NCBI GenBank assembly: GCA_002353555.1
Contig: DEJO01000039.1
Location: forward strand, 1 to 43,935
Length of the DNA stretch: 43,935 bases
From: Prevotella sp. UBA2746
Lineage (GTDB): Bacteria > Bacteroidota > Bacteroidia > Bacteroidales > Bacteroidaceae
Reading direction: 5' to 3'
In this document: positions 14,292 through 22,273 of the stretch, piece by piece
Numbering within the stretch: the first letter of the stretch is position 1
Layout of the letters: each line of letters starts with the position of its first letter
The notes under the pieces: generated by a model
Told to the model about the DNA's origin: nothing
The model's input: only the letters and a program-made list of their open reading frames with translations
Database searches by the model: none
Made by a program: the position numbers and the translations under genes

Positions 14292-15614
14292 TTATTTGTC
14301 TAAACAGATGATTTTGTTTTCTCTGAACACCTTCGTGAGCGAATGATGTTGGTTGCGTGGTATCAGTATAGACTGCTTGCACCCCGCATGGTTGCCAGCC
14401 TCTACGTCCCTCTCGCTGTCGCCTATCATGTACGACTGCGACAGGTCGATGTTCCACTCATGGGCGGCTCTGAGCAACAAACCAGCCTTCGGTTTGCGGC
14501 AGTCACACTCCACCTTATATTCTGGACGCTCTCCCTCGAAACCTTTGTCGGGGTGGTGTGGACAGTAGTAGATGGCATCGACGAAAGCACCCTCTTTGCC
14601 CAGCAGGGTCTCCATCTTGTCGTGGATGGTCCGCAGTTCTTCAAAGGTGCAGTCGCCACGGGCGATGACGGGCTGGTTGCTGACTATTATTGCCAGATAA
14701 CCTGAATGGTTGATGTCACGGATGGCTTCAGCAGCACCCGGCAACAGTTCGAAGTCATCGGCACAGGTCAGGAAGCCCTTGTACACGTTGATGGTGCCGT
14801 CTCTGTCGAGGAAGATGGCCTTCTGCTTGTTTTGAAGGTTGCGTGCAGCTACCTTTCCGCTCTTCAGGTCGTGCTCCACCTCGTAGAACCTGTCAGGCGT
14901 TCCCATGTCCTTGATATATTCTGGTGTATCGTAAGCAAAGATTTTGCCTGTAGCGATGTTGGTTTTCAGTACGTCACGGTCGAGGTCTATCTTGTCGGGC
15001 TGTTCAGGATGGCGTGGCGTGAAGTGTCTGCGGGTTTCTTCCAGCAGCTTGGGCGATATGATCTCTATGCCTGCATTGACACGGTTCTTATAGTACAACC
15101 GTTCGTCTTCCTTGTTCAGCCATCCTGTGACGCGATGTGTCTCAACGGGCAGTCCGCCAGGCTGCCGGGGCGGGAGCGTCTCGGTGACCAGTAGCGAGCT
15201 GTCGTAGGGATGACCGTTGGGGTGTGCCATGAGGCTCGCCCATGCCCGATTTTTCTGGTGAAAGGCGATGAAACGGCGGAAGTCAACGCTGACCATCACG
15301 TCGCCGCACATCAGCAGGAAGTCGTCTGTCAGTTCCGGCATCTTGAACAAGGCACCTGCCGTGCCCAGCGGGTGGTCTTCTATAAAGTATGTGATGTTCA
15401 CCCCGAAGTCCTTTCCGTCTTTGAAATAGTCTTCAATGACCTCTCCCAGATGCCCTATGACCAGTGTGATGTCTGTCAGTCCACACGCTTTGAGGTTCTC
15501 TATCTGATGTTCCAGAATGGGCTTTCCGCCAATGCGAATCATCGGCTTGGGTATGTCGTTGGCAATGGATGCTATGCGCGTACCCATGCCGCCTGCCATG
15601 ATTACTGCCTTCAT
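14292..15614 (-). CDS. Fused heptose-1-phosphate guanylyltransferase and heptose bisphosphate phosphatase
   Basis: 440 residues in two enzyme domains. Residues 1 to about 245 are a nucleotidyltransferase: MAGGMGTR at 6-13, a PKPM segment, HPLGTAGAL at 81-89 and CGDVMVSVD around 103-111, as in HddC. Residues about 264-440 are a HAD phosphatase of the GmhB type: LDRDGT at 269-274, SNQP at 312-315, zinc ligands C351, H353, C370 and C372, CRKPKAG at 372-378 and GDSERDV at 398-404. Together they would dephosphorylate D-glycero-D-manno-heptose-1,7-bisphosphate and transfer GMP to the 1-phosphate, giving a GDP-heptose. These are usually separate proteins. With the GmhA- and HddA-like genes directly upstream (gaps of 7 and 6 bases) the pathway is complete. 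The guanylyl rather than adenylyl choice is inferred from similarity to HddC and the HddA neighbour. Confidence 0.88.
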   Translation of the reverse strand: MKAVIMAGGMGTRIASIANDIPKPMIRIGGKPILEHQIENLKACGLTDITLVIGHLGEVIEDYFKDGKDFGVNITYFIEDHPLGTAGALFKMPELTDDFLLMCGDVMVSVDFRRFIAFHQKNRAWASLMAHPNGHPYDSSLLVTETLPPRQPGGLPVETHRVTGWLNKEDERLYYKNRVNAGIEIISPKLLEETRRHFTPRHPEQPDKIDLDRDVLKTNIATGKIFAYDTPEYIKDMGTPDRFYEVEHDLKSGKVAARNLQNKQKAIFLDRDGTINVYKGFLTCADDFELLPGAAEAIRDINHSGYLAIIVSNQPVIARGDCTFEELRTIHDKMETLLGKEGAFVDAIYYCPHHPDKGFEGERPEYKVECDCRKPKAGLLLRAAHEWNIDLSQSYMIGDSERDVEAGNHAGCKQSILIPRNQHHSLTKVFRENKIICLDK

Positions 15615-15621
15615 GAGTCTT

Positions 15622-16269
15622 TTACCTTTTAAAGAAGTGTTCTTCCAACATCATGCACAGACAGTGGTAGACGGGAAGGTGCAGTTCCTGAATCTTGTAG
15701 GTCTCCGTTTCAGGAACCTGTATGCAGACATCGGCAAGGCTTTTCAGCCGGCTCTCCTGCTGTCCTGTCAGTCCGATGACCTTCAGTCCCTTGGCCTTTG
15801 CCGTCACAGCGGCATAGAGCACGTTCTTGCTGTTGCCCGACGTAGAGATACCCAAGAGCACGTCGCCTGCCTTTCCGTAGCCGTTCACCTGTTGTGCGAA
15901 GACCAGTTCCGGCTGGCTGTCGTTCATGAACGCCGTTGTCAGTGACGAATGGCTAGTCAGCGTGATGGCAGGCAACGCTCCTTGCAGGTGGTTGGCGAGT
16001 ACGCTGCCCAGCGTTTCGTCTATCTGCTTCATGGTGGCAGCCTGCTCCTTGTACACCTCACGTTTCAGCTTGAACTCCTTCATCAGTTCTCCCACGATAT
16101 GTTCACAGTCTGATGCCGAGCCTCCGTTGCCACAAACCAGTAGCTTGCGCCCCTTGGTATAGGCTTCGCAGAGGATGGTGTAGACAGCTTGGATGTCATC
16201 CTTGCACACGGCAAGGGTAGGGTATCGCTCAATCAGCGTTTCTATATGTCTGTTGATGTTGTTGTCCAT
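15622..16269 (-). CDS. gmhA: Sedoheptulose-7-phosphate isomerase
   Basis: 215 residues, slightly longer than the usual 190-200. A SIS fold is evident: LLVCGNGGSASDCEHIVGEL at 44-62, containing the substrate loop and the zinc-coordinating His/Glu region, ISTSGNSKNV near 146 and a C-terminal HLPVYHCLCMMLEEHFF with the conserved His/Glu pattern. The enzyme converts sedoheptulose 7-phosphate to D-glycero-D-manno-heptose 7-phosphate in the cytoplasm, feeding the kinase and phosphatase/nucleotidyltransferase encoded next to it. It lies 7 bases upstream of the fused hddC-gmhB gene and 6 bases after the hddA stop, a clear operon. Confidence 0.92.
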   Translation of the reverse strand: MDNNINRHIETLIERYPTLAVCKDDIQAVYTILCEAYTKGRKLLVCGNGGSASDCEHIVGELMKEFKLKREVYKEQAATMKQIDETLGSVLANHLQGALPAITLTSHSSLTTAFMNDSQPELVFAQQVNGYGKAGDVLLGISTSGNSKNVLYAAVTAKAKGLKVIGLTGQQESRLKSLADVCIQVPETETYKIQELHLPVYHCLCMMLEEHFFKR

Positions 16270-16275
16270 ACGGTT

Positions 16276-17325
16276 TTAGAAAGCATTTACTTTGTCAGTC
16301 TCGTAGATTTTCCAGCCATGTGCACCGCCGTCACTGAAGTTGAAAGGCATGACGAAACCGTTCAGTGCCGACAATGCCTCTTCGACCTCCTTCTTGCGCG
16401 TAGGTTCCACGATGAACATGATGAAGCCGCCACCTCCGGCACCAGATACCTTTCCTGCTTTAGCTCCTGCTTTCATGGCAGTTTCCATTGCCTGCTGGAT
16501 GGCAGGGTTGGTGATGTGTGTAGCCATCTTCTTCTTGTTTTCCCATGCATTCCGCAAGATGTCGGCAATCGTGTCAATGTCGCCCTTGAGCAATGCCAGT
16601 TTCATGTCAATGGCACTTTGCTTGATTTTGTGCATGGCTTCAATGGCTTCCTTGTTTTTTTCTTCGGTATTCCGCCTCTGCTCGTCAATGATGGCAGCCG
16701 AGGAGCGCGACCGTCCTGTGAAATACAGCAGGATGGAGGCTTCCAGTTCGTCAATAATCCATCGTTTGATTTTCAGTGGGTTGACAATAGCCATGTCGTT
16801 GGTCAGGAATTCGATAAAGTTGAAGCCGCCGAACGCAGCCGCATACTGGTCTTGCTTGCCGCCGCTGAGTCCTAAGTCTTTGCGTTCTATCTCGTAGGCA
16901 AGTTTGGCTATCTCATAATCGCCAAGCGGAAGCCCTTGCCATTCGACGAATGCCTTCAGAATGCAGACCACCATCGTCGACGAAGTGCCAAGGCCAGAAC
17001 CGGCAGGTGCGTCGTTGTAGGTCGTAATCTTGAAGGAGAGCGCCGGCAGCTGATAGTCCTTCACGACTCTGTTGTAGACACCTTTGATGAGGCTTGCGTC
17101 ACCGTCGATGTCTAAGGCTGGTGCGGCAGGATATGACTTGTTGACTCCCGTGTCGTAGGAACAGATGGTAATCAGCCCGTCTTTCGTTTCTTCGATGGTG
17201 CAATGGGCATACAGGCTGATGGTGGCATTAAGCACGAGTCCGCCGTAGGTGTTGCTGTACGGAGAAACGTCCGAGCCTCCACCTGCCAATCCCAATCGTA
17301 AAGGAGCCTTACTACGAATAATCAT
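16276..17325 (-). CDS. hddA: D-glycero-alpha-D-manno-heptose-7-phosphate kinase
   Basis: 349 residues, normal for the family. It has the three GHMP-kinase signatures: APLRLGLAGGGSDV at residues 7-20, the ATP-binding PAGSGLGTSS at 107-116 and the C-terminal KVSGAGGGGFIMF near 292. GGKQDQYAAAFGG in the middle is typical of the HddA/fucose-kinase-like group. It would phosphorylate heptose 7-phosphate at C1 in the alpha configuration, the step that separates the GDP-heptose (S-layer and capsule) route from the ADP-heptose (LPS core) route served by HldE. It is next to gmhA with a 6-base gap. Assignment as HddA rather than another GHMP sugar kinase rests on these neighbours as well as on sequence. 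Confidence 0.88.
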   Translation of the reverse strand: MIIRSKAPLRLGLAGGGSDVSPYSNTYGGLVLNATISLYAHCTIEETKDGLITICSYDTGVNKSYPAAPALDIDGDASLIKGVYNRVVKDYQLPALSFKITTYNDAPAGSGLGTSSTMVVCILKAFVEWQGLPLGDYEIAKLAYEIERKDLGLSGGKQDQYAAAFGGFNFIEFLTNDMAIVNPLKIKRWIIDELEASILLYFTGRSRSSAAIIDEQRRNTEEKNKEAIEAMHKIKQSAIDMKLALLKGDIDTIADILRNAWENKKKMATHITNPAIQQAMETAMKAGAKAGKVSGAGGGGFIMFIVEPTRKKEVEEALSALNGFVMPFNFSDGGAHGWKIYETDKVNAF

Positions 17326-17432
17326 GTTTCTACAGTATTTATATATTATAACGTGAGTTATAGGCGGAAATTATATCCTCTGCTGTTTTTTCTTTTGATG
17401 TAGTTGTTTTCAGGGCGGTAGGCACAGGACAA

Positions 17433-18644
17433 TTATTTGGAGTCAACCAGTTGCTGATAAATGTTTTCTCTGACTTTTGCCAGGAATGCAGGAGAGTATG
17501 ATTCTTGAAAGATGCGGTTAGCTGCAATCCCTAATTTCCTGCATAGGTCCGGGTGGCTGGCTAAATGTTCTATGGCACGGGCAAAATCTTTGGGTGAGTC
17601 TGCGATGATGCACGATTCACCGTTCACCAACGGAATGCCTTCCACGCCCACCGATGTGGTAATAATGGGCATGCTCATTGCCATAGCTTCTACGATTTTC
17701 ATCCTCATGCCGCTGCCGGTCAGTAAGGGGACTATCATGATCGAACCGTGAATTGCTGTAGCAAGGTCATGGACAAAGCCTTTCAGTTGGATGTGTGGCG
17801 TCTGATAATTTTTTGGCCAATCTTTCCCTACAATATCAAGTACAGGTGCTCCGTCGCCTAACAGCGGGAGGATATCGGTGACGTACCAGTCGATACCTTC
17901 CTGATTGGGTATATGGTTATAGCCTCCAACATAGGATAGCTTGCCATTCCATTCCTGGAACGGGCATGATGTGGTTTGCACGGCAAACGGTGAAACATAT
18001 ACGGGCGTTTCTATTCCTTCTTCCAAAAGGAAACGTTTGTCTTGTTCTGTGAGGGTAATGATGGAGTCATATTTTCCCAGATTGTCTATCTCTTGTTCCT
18101 TGACCTTGGCTTTCAGTTCTGTTTCCTCTGGGGTCAGCTCGAAAGGCTTTGTCATCCTTTCATTTCTGACGTACCGTAATTCGTGGTGCACAAATACCTT
18201 TCTGATATTCGCAGGCAGATAGTTGACTGCTTCAAGGCACGTGAAGAAGTTAACTTCGATCAAGTCGGTATTCTCTTTGCGGATGATGTCGTTGACAAAA
18301 CCGGTGAAGTCCTTGGAGAACACTAGTCCGTATGGTTTCAGGATGCGTTCTACCTTGAAACGGGGATTGTCTGGTGTGAACGTTAATTTGAAAGCACGCT
18401 CTACTTTGTCCTTGAAGAACCTGGGGTTGAGAAGCTGTCGCCAGAGTGGATAACAGATGATGTTTACGTCTGGCCACTTCTCCTGCAGTTCTTTCATGCT
18501 GGAGATTTTGTTTACCCTGTTTTCAATGAAAATCAAGGTGAAATGGTGATGCTTGCGCAGCTGGTCAATGATATTGAACTGCCCTTGAGCCCCTCCCGAA
18601 CTTAACGGCCAAGGTAATACTTCTGTTATGATGGTGATATTCAT
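17433..18644 (-). CDS. Family 4-like glycosyltransferase
   Basis: 403 residues. The N-terminal half starts MNITIITEVLPWPLSSGGAQGQ, the GT-B opening with a glycine-rich acceptor loop. The C-terminal half contains LSYVGGYNHIPNQEGIDW, LDIVGKDWP, IHGSIMIVPLLTGSGMRMKIVEAMAMSMPIITT in parts (donor-binding region with the E-x(7)-E-like motif) and GVEGIPL. This pattern is typical of GT4/GT1-type retaining enzymes. It is cytoplasmic or membrane-associated, without helices. Only 10 bases separate it from the upstream glycosyltransferase gene, and 107 bases from hddA downstream. A heptosyl or other hexosyl activity cannot be told apart. Confidence 0.88.
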   Translation of the reverse strand: MNITIITEVLPWPLSSGGAQGQFNIIDQLRKHHHFTLIFIENRVNKISSMKELQEKWPDVNIICYPLWRQLLNPRFFKDKVERAFKLTFTPDNPRFKVERILKPYGLVFSKDFTGFVNDIIRKENTDLIEVNFFTCLEAVNYLPANIRKVFVHHELRYVRNERMTKPFELTPEETELKAKVKEQEIDNLGKYDSIITLTEQDKRFLLEEGIETPVYVSPFAVQTTSCPFQEWNGKLSYVGGYNHIPNQEGIDWYVTDILPLLGDGAPVLDIVGKDWPKNYQTPHIQLKGFVHDLATAIHGSIMIVPLLTGSGMRMKIVEAMAMSMPIITTSVGVEGIPLVNGESCIIADSPKDFARAIEHLASHPDLCRKLGIAANRIFQESYSPAFLAKVRENIYQQLVDSK

Positions 18645-18654
18645 ATTCGGTGGT

Positions 18655-19797
18655 TTAGATTATGCCTTCTTGGTTTAAGATGTTGTGAAGTCTGTTGATG
18701 CCGGCATTTAATGAAAAGTTTTCCTTATATGCCTGAAAAATGCTATCTGGTGAAAGGTTGCCCTCTATCATCTTGTGTAATGATTCCACGAATGTCGGTT
18801 CGTCGTGATAGGAGAACAGGTAGCCTTTCTCCTTGATTCCTTCATAGCCAGAGGTGGATACGTCATGGCATAAAATCGGCAGACCATGTCGTAAGCCGTC
18901 CATGATGCGGAGTTTCAATCCGCTGCCAACATTGATAGGACAAATATAGTAGTTCGCTTTTTCGACTTCCTCATTCATGTCTTGTGGATTTGGAACAAGG
19001 GTGATGCCTTCTGTAGCCTTGCACATTTGTCTTAAATCATCGGAAGGGTTGCGCCCGGAGATGATGAGTTGTGCTGTAGGATAATGCTGCCTGACGAGCG
19101 GCCAGTATCTTGTGATGAAATCTTTGATGGGGAGTAAAGACTGGATGAAACTCAGTGACCCTGTAATGATAAACGTAAGGTCTCTGCTTTTTGGAGCGAA
19201 GGCCTTGTCCTCGATGGGCAGGAATTCAAAGTCTCCCCACGGGTAGAGATGAAGATGGGGATACCAGGATTGGAACACATGCGCATCGTGTCTTGTAACC
19301 GTCAGGTTGATATCGCTGTTTTGCAAACACGCTCTTTCAGACTTTTTCGAATAGTATAGAAAAGGAAAGCGATAGAAGAGGGGACGCTCTTTTGCATTGG
19401 CGCGCAGATAGTCGCGTTCAACGTTGTGGTGGATGGTGATCACCTTGGCACCCGTGGAGCGGATGAAGCTGGAGACTCCGGCACCGCTGAAGCTGTGGTC
19501 AATGACGATTACGTCGTACTGGTGAGTCTTCAGATGTTGGCGAACCGTATAATAGAGTGGGCTGATGACACCACGATACATGTCAAACAGTTTGCGTACA
19601 TTTGTCCGATGGTTGGTGATGGGGTATAGCTTATATTTTTCTGGAATAAAGGGATTGGTCTTCTCTATATGAGGGTAGATGATGCTACAGTCATCAAATA
19701 GTGCAGCAAAGCTATGAATGAATCCTTTCGACCCATTAGAACCACCGTTGCTTTCGTCCAACTTGTGGCATGTGATGAAGAGTAGCCGTTTTGTCAT
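18655..19797 (-). CDS. Family 4-like glycosyltransferase
   Basis: 380 residues, GT-B fold. The opening MTKRLLFITCHKLDESNGGSNGSKG carries a Gly/Ser-rich loop like the acceptor site of GT4 proteins. VITIHHNVERDYLR at about 119-132 is a variant of the N-terminal-domain His-Asn motif. The C-terminal donor domain has FIITGSLSF, LIISGRNPSD, ANYYICPINVGSGLKLRIMDGL in parts and GLPILCHDVSTSGYEG. The gene is six bases downstream of the 19804-20757 glycosyltransferase and 10 upstream of the next, so all three are in one operon. Its donor is unknown. Confidence 0.88.
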   Translation of the reverse strand: MTKRLLFITCHKLDESNGGSNGSKGFIHSFAALFDDCSIIYPHIEKTNPFIPEKYKLYPITNHRTNVRKLFDMYRGVISPLYYTVRQHLKTHQYDVIVIDHSFSGAGVSSFIRSTGAKVITIHHNVERDYLRANAKERPLFYRFPFLYYSKKSERACLQNSDINLTVTRHDAHVFQSWYPHLHLYPWGDFEFLPIEDKAFAPKSRDLTFIITGSLSFIQSLLPIKDFITRYWPLVRQHYPTAQLIISGRNPSDDLRQMCKATEGITLVPNPQDMNEEVEKANYYICPINVGSGLKLRIMDGLRHGLPILCHDVSTSGYEGIKEKGYLFSYHDEPTFVESLHKMIEGNLSPDSIFQAYKENFSLNAGINRLHNILNQEGII

Positions 19798-19803
19798 GCT
19801 GTA

Positions 19804-20757
19804 TTATTTAAATGTAAACAAGTAGTAGAGGGACTTTAAATACCATTTCAGGAAGGTACTCTTGGGATAGTGGAAATTCTTTAATTGTCGGTAGCACCAA
19901 CGTAGTTTGAGCGGATTGCCCTTGATGTAAAGGGGGCATTCCTCTGAAAAGGTGATGAAGTGGTGTCTTTCCTTTATGGTTCCTATCGTCTGAATGTATA
20001 AATGGTCCGAAGGAGATAGTTGAGTGTGCCTTTTTTCGTTGAGCAAGCTTTCTGTCAGGTGGCATAGAGTGATGCGCGCCTGAATCTTGACTTGTATATT
20101 TTGGGTAGAGCGCGTTATTGTGGATGCGTTGTCTCTGTACTGGAAGCCGAAAGTCTGGGTGTTGGCAATGCCATTCTCCTTGGCGGCAAGTGTGGCGGTG
20201 ATGTCATCAGAACCCCATGCCAAGGGAAGCTTGTAATAGCCTCCGGCATTTTTCAGATAGGCTGTGTCGTAGCAGAAGTCACCTATATACTGTTTATTCC
20301 TGTGATCCCAACGGTTCCATATCAGCGACAGGACTGATTCCCATTCTGGTCGCGGCTCTTGCAAGTCGGTGACCACGCCCTCTTCGTCGATGATTTCAGT
20401 CCGGGTGTGATAGACGTTCAGTCCAGGATGTTTCTGAATGAGTTGTTGGTATTCTGCCAGGCAGCAGGGCAGGAGTCTGTCGTCGTCGCCCATGCAGATG
20501 ACATAGTCGCCGGTGCAATAACCGAGGCAGATGTTCCAGTTGTCCACCACGTTGACAGCACCGCAGTTCTTCTCATTGCGATAATAGCGTATGCGGCTGT
20601 CGGAAAGGAACGGTTCGACGATGGAACGTAAATCCTCTGGTGAGCAGTCGTCTACGATAATCAGTTCCCAGTCAGCGTATGTCTGACCGACAACGCTCCC
20701 GATAGCCTCTTTCAGGTAGTGTGACTTATATGTTGGTATAGTGATAGAGAACTTCAC
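19804..20757 (-). CDS. Family 2 glycosyltransferase
   Basis: 317 residues from GTG 20757. A longer reading to ATG 20811 would begin upstream of the promoter's -7 box (20796-20789), so the GTG is preferred; the GT2 N-terminus (KFSITIPTYKSHYLKEAI) starts straight after it. VDDCSPEDL near 35, CMGDDDRLL near 92 (D-x-D) and WGSDDITATL near 180 match GT2 donor- and base-binding motifs. The C-terminal 90 residues are basic and may be membrane-associated. It is the first gene of an operon that likely continues through two GT4-like genes into hddA, gmhA and hddC-gmhB. It presumably adds one residue of the repeat unit. Confidence 0.88.
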   Translation of the reverse strand: MKFSITIPTYKSHYLKEAIGSVVGQTYADWELIIVDDCSPEDLRSIVEPFLSDSRIRYYRNEKNCGAVNVVDNWNICLGYCTGDYVICMGDDDRLLPCCLAEYQQLIQKHPGLNVYHTRTEIIDEEGVVTDLQEPRPEWESVLSLIWNRWDHRNKQYIGDFCYDTAYLKNAGGYYKLPLAWGSDDITATLAAKENGIANTQTFGFQYRDNASTITRSTQNIQVKIQARITLCHLTESLLNEKRHTQLSPSDHLYIQTIGTIKERHHFITFSEECPLYIKGNPLKLRWCYRQLKNFHYPKSTFLKWYLKSLYYLFTFK

Positions 20758-20788
20758 GTCTGGATATATAGTTGTATAGATATGGGTA

Positions 20789-20819
20789 CAAAGGTACTGT
20801 TTTCTTTGCAAAAAACAAG
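20789..20819 (-). promoter_or_regulatory. Promoter of the glycosyltransferase-heptose operon
   Basis: On the minus strand, CTTG at 20819-20816, a 19-base spacer and TACCTTTG at 20796-20789 (full -7 match). Transcription should begin near 20782, some 25 bases before the GTG at 20757. This decides the start codon of that gene. Confidence 0.65.
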
Positions 20820-20867
20820 TATTTTAAGCATGTTTTCTGCTCATAACAGGATGGGAGTGTGTTTTAG

Positions 20868-22052
20868 TTACTGCAACCTGAAAAGCAGGATGTCACCGGC
20901 AGCAACCGTGTAGGTGGTCTTCATCGGTTCGGTGGTCAGACTCTTGGTGACGTGACGAGGTGTGCTGTTCTTGGCACGGATGAGTACCGTCATCGGATCC
21001 CAATGGTTCTTGTTGACGATGGCGAGGTACTGGTGTTTGTTCTTGGTGAACTGTGAGACGATGGCTCCCTTGCTGCTCACCACCTTCAGCGAACTGAGGT
21101 TCCTGGGCATCGTCGTCAGCTTGGACGTTCCCTGCGGAATGATGCCGAGGTGCTTGACGGAGGTGACCTTTGCGCCATAGAAGAGCGGCGCAACTTGTTT
21201 CAGTTCGCGGTTCATCTGCTGGACGAGCGTGTAGGTCTTCGTCTTCTTTCCGTCATGGGTGATGGGCGCGTCGTGAAAATAATACGTTTGGTCTTTCACC
21301 GTGTGATAGGAAAAGTACTGAATGGCTTGTGCGCCGTAAGCCAGGTTTGCATAAGCCTGGAGTCTCAATGACGAAAGCGTAGGCTGCGGATAGTCGGCAT
21401 GGGGTACGGAAAGCACAAACCCCCAGAACGGTTTCTTCGAGGCAAGACTTTCTCGTCTTACCATTTCCAGATTGTGGTACCATGTCGGTCGGATGCCCTT
21501 TGTGGTAACAGGATAGAAATCGAAGGAAATCTGCTGGCAAGATGTAGCAGAAGCCGCCTTCAGATATGTCGGATAGCTTTTGACTTTCGCAACGGAGTTA
21601 AACCATTCGGGGTCATTTTCGTAGAGGGGTAGCAAGTTGATGTAGAAAACATGTGTGTCGTCAGCTTGTCTTAACGCTGTTATTTCTTTCTGGCGTTCTG
21701 AGATTTGATGTATATTTGGCTCATCCTGAATGAGATAGCCGAAGAATCCGTTCTCTTTTTTCAAGATACTTGCAGTCTTGTGAGGTGAACTGATCATCTC
21801 AGGACATTTGCCCAGTACTTTTACGCCATATTTATCGGCGTAGCGGCAGGCTTTGACCAGAAGGTCGATATTGGGGTAAGGATAGAGGCTGACATTGAAG
21901 CCGCATTCTTTCAAGATGTGGAAATTTTCCTCACTGGTTTGCCAGTCAGGTACACCCAGATAAGCTATGATTGGCATCTCTCCTTTCAAGGCATAGGTGT
22001 AGAGGGAGATGTTGCATAAAAAAAGTACGATCAGTATGCGTAGATATTTCAT
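20868..22052 (-). CDS. Secreted TIM-barrel glycosidase-like protein
   Basis: 394 residues from ATG 22052, which opens a good signal peptide (MKYLRILIVLFLCNISLYTYA). Codons further upstream run through the promoter and are rejected. The domain reads as a (beta/alpha)8 barrel: IIAYLGVPDW, GFNVSLYPYP, YGVKVLGKCPE, FFGYLIQDEPN near 128-138 with a likely acid/base Glu, VFYINLLP, ISFDFYPV and PFWGFVLSVP. The last about 90 residues form a beta-sandwich-like end (YLAIVNKNHWDPMTVLI, GDILLFRLQ) as in GH42- or GH39-like enzymes. It is probably exported to the periplasm or surface and may trim or edit the polysaccharide made here. I cannot assign a GH family. It is a single-gene unit with its own promoter. 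Confidence 0.7.
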   Translation of the reverse strand: MKYLRILIVLFLCNISLYTYALKGEMPIIAYLGVPDWQTSEENFHILKECGFNVSLYPYPNIDLLVKACRYADKYGVKVLGKCPEMISSPHKTASILKKENGFFGYLIQDEPNIHQISERQKEITALRQADDTHVFYINLLPLYENDPEWFNSVAKVKSYPTYLKAASATSCQQISFDFYPVTTKGIRPTWYHNLEMVRRESLASKKPFWGFVLSVPHADYPQPTLSSLRLQAYANLAYGAQAIQYFSYHTVKDQTYYFHDAPITHDGKKTKTYTLVQQMNRELKQVAPLFYGAKVTSVKHLGIIPQGTSKLTTMPRNLSSLKVVSSKGAIVSQFTKNKHQYLAIVNKNHWDPMTVLIRAKNSTPRHVTKSLTTEPMKTTYTVAAGDILLFRLQ

Positions 22053-22096
22053 TTTGCGTCGATTAGTTATTGAATTTCCATCATTATTATGTCGTG

Positions 22097-22128
22097 CAAA
22101 ATTAATGAGTTTTGTCGTAATTGGCAAA
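22097..22128 (-). promoter_or_regulatory. Promoter for the TIM-barrel gene
   Basis: On the minus strand, TTTG at 22128-22125, a 20-base spacer and TAATTTTG at 22104-22097. Both boxes match the Bacteroidetes consensus. The start site would be near 22090, about 38 bases before ATG 22052. Confidence 0.7.
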
Positions 22129-22174
22129 TAAATGATGGGTAAATACTTTTTTCTATGAAATAATTACAAGGTTA

Positions 22175-22206
22175 TTCGTAAAAAACTAAGGATTGATATA
22201 TCTTTG
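22175..22206 (+). promoter_or_regulatory. Promoter for the 22274-26400 gene cluster
   Basis: TTCG at 22175-22178, a 20-base spacer, then TATCTTTG at 22199-22206. The -7 box is a perfect match and the -33 box has one mismatch. It excludes the in-frame start at 22193 of the first gene and points to ATG 22274. Confidence 0.6.
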
Positions 22207-22273
22207 TACCCGAAAAAGTGCATTGCAATATCTTGCAGTGTTGAGCGTTATATGGAAAGTAAGACCATCGCGT

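Noticed and set aside
17339..17527. Short minus-strand frame downstream of the 17433-18644 glycosyltransferase
   Set aside because: It overlaps that gene in another frame and shows no recognisable domain; a frameshifted extension of the enzyme is not supported.
20758..20811. Upstream start for the GT2 gene at ATG 20811
   Set aside because: It lies on the upstream side of a consensus -7 box, and the family N-terminus begins at GTG 20757.
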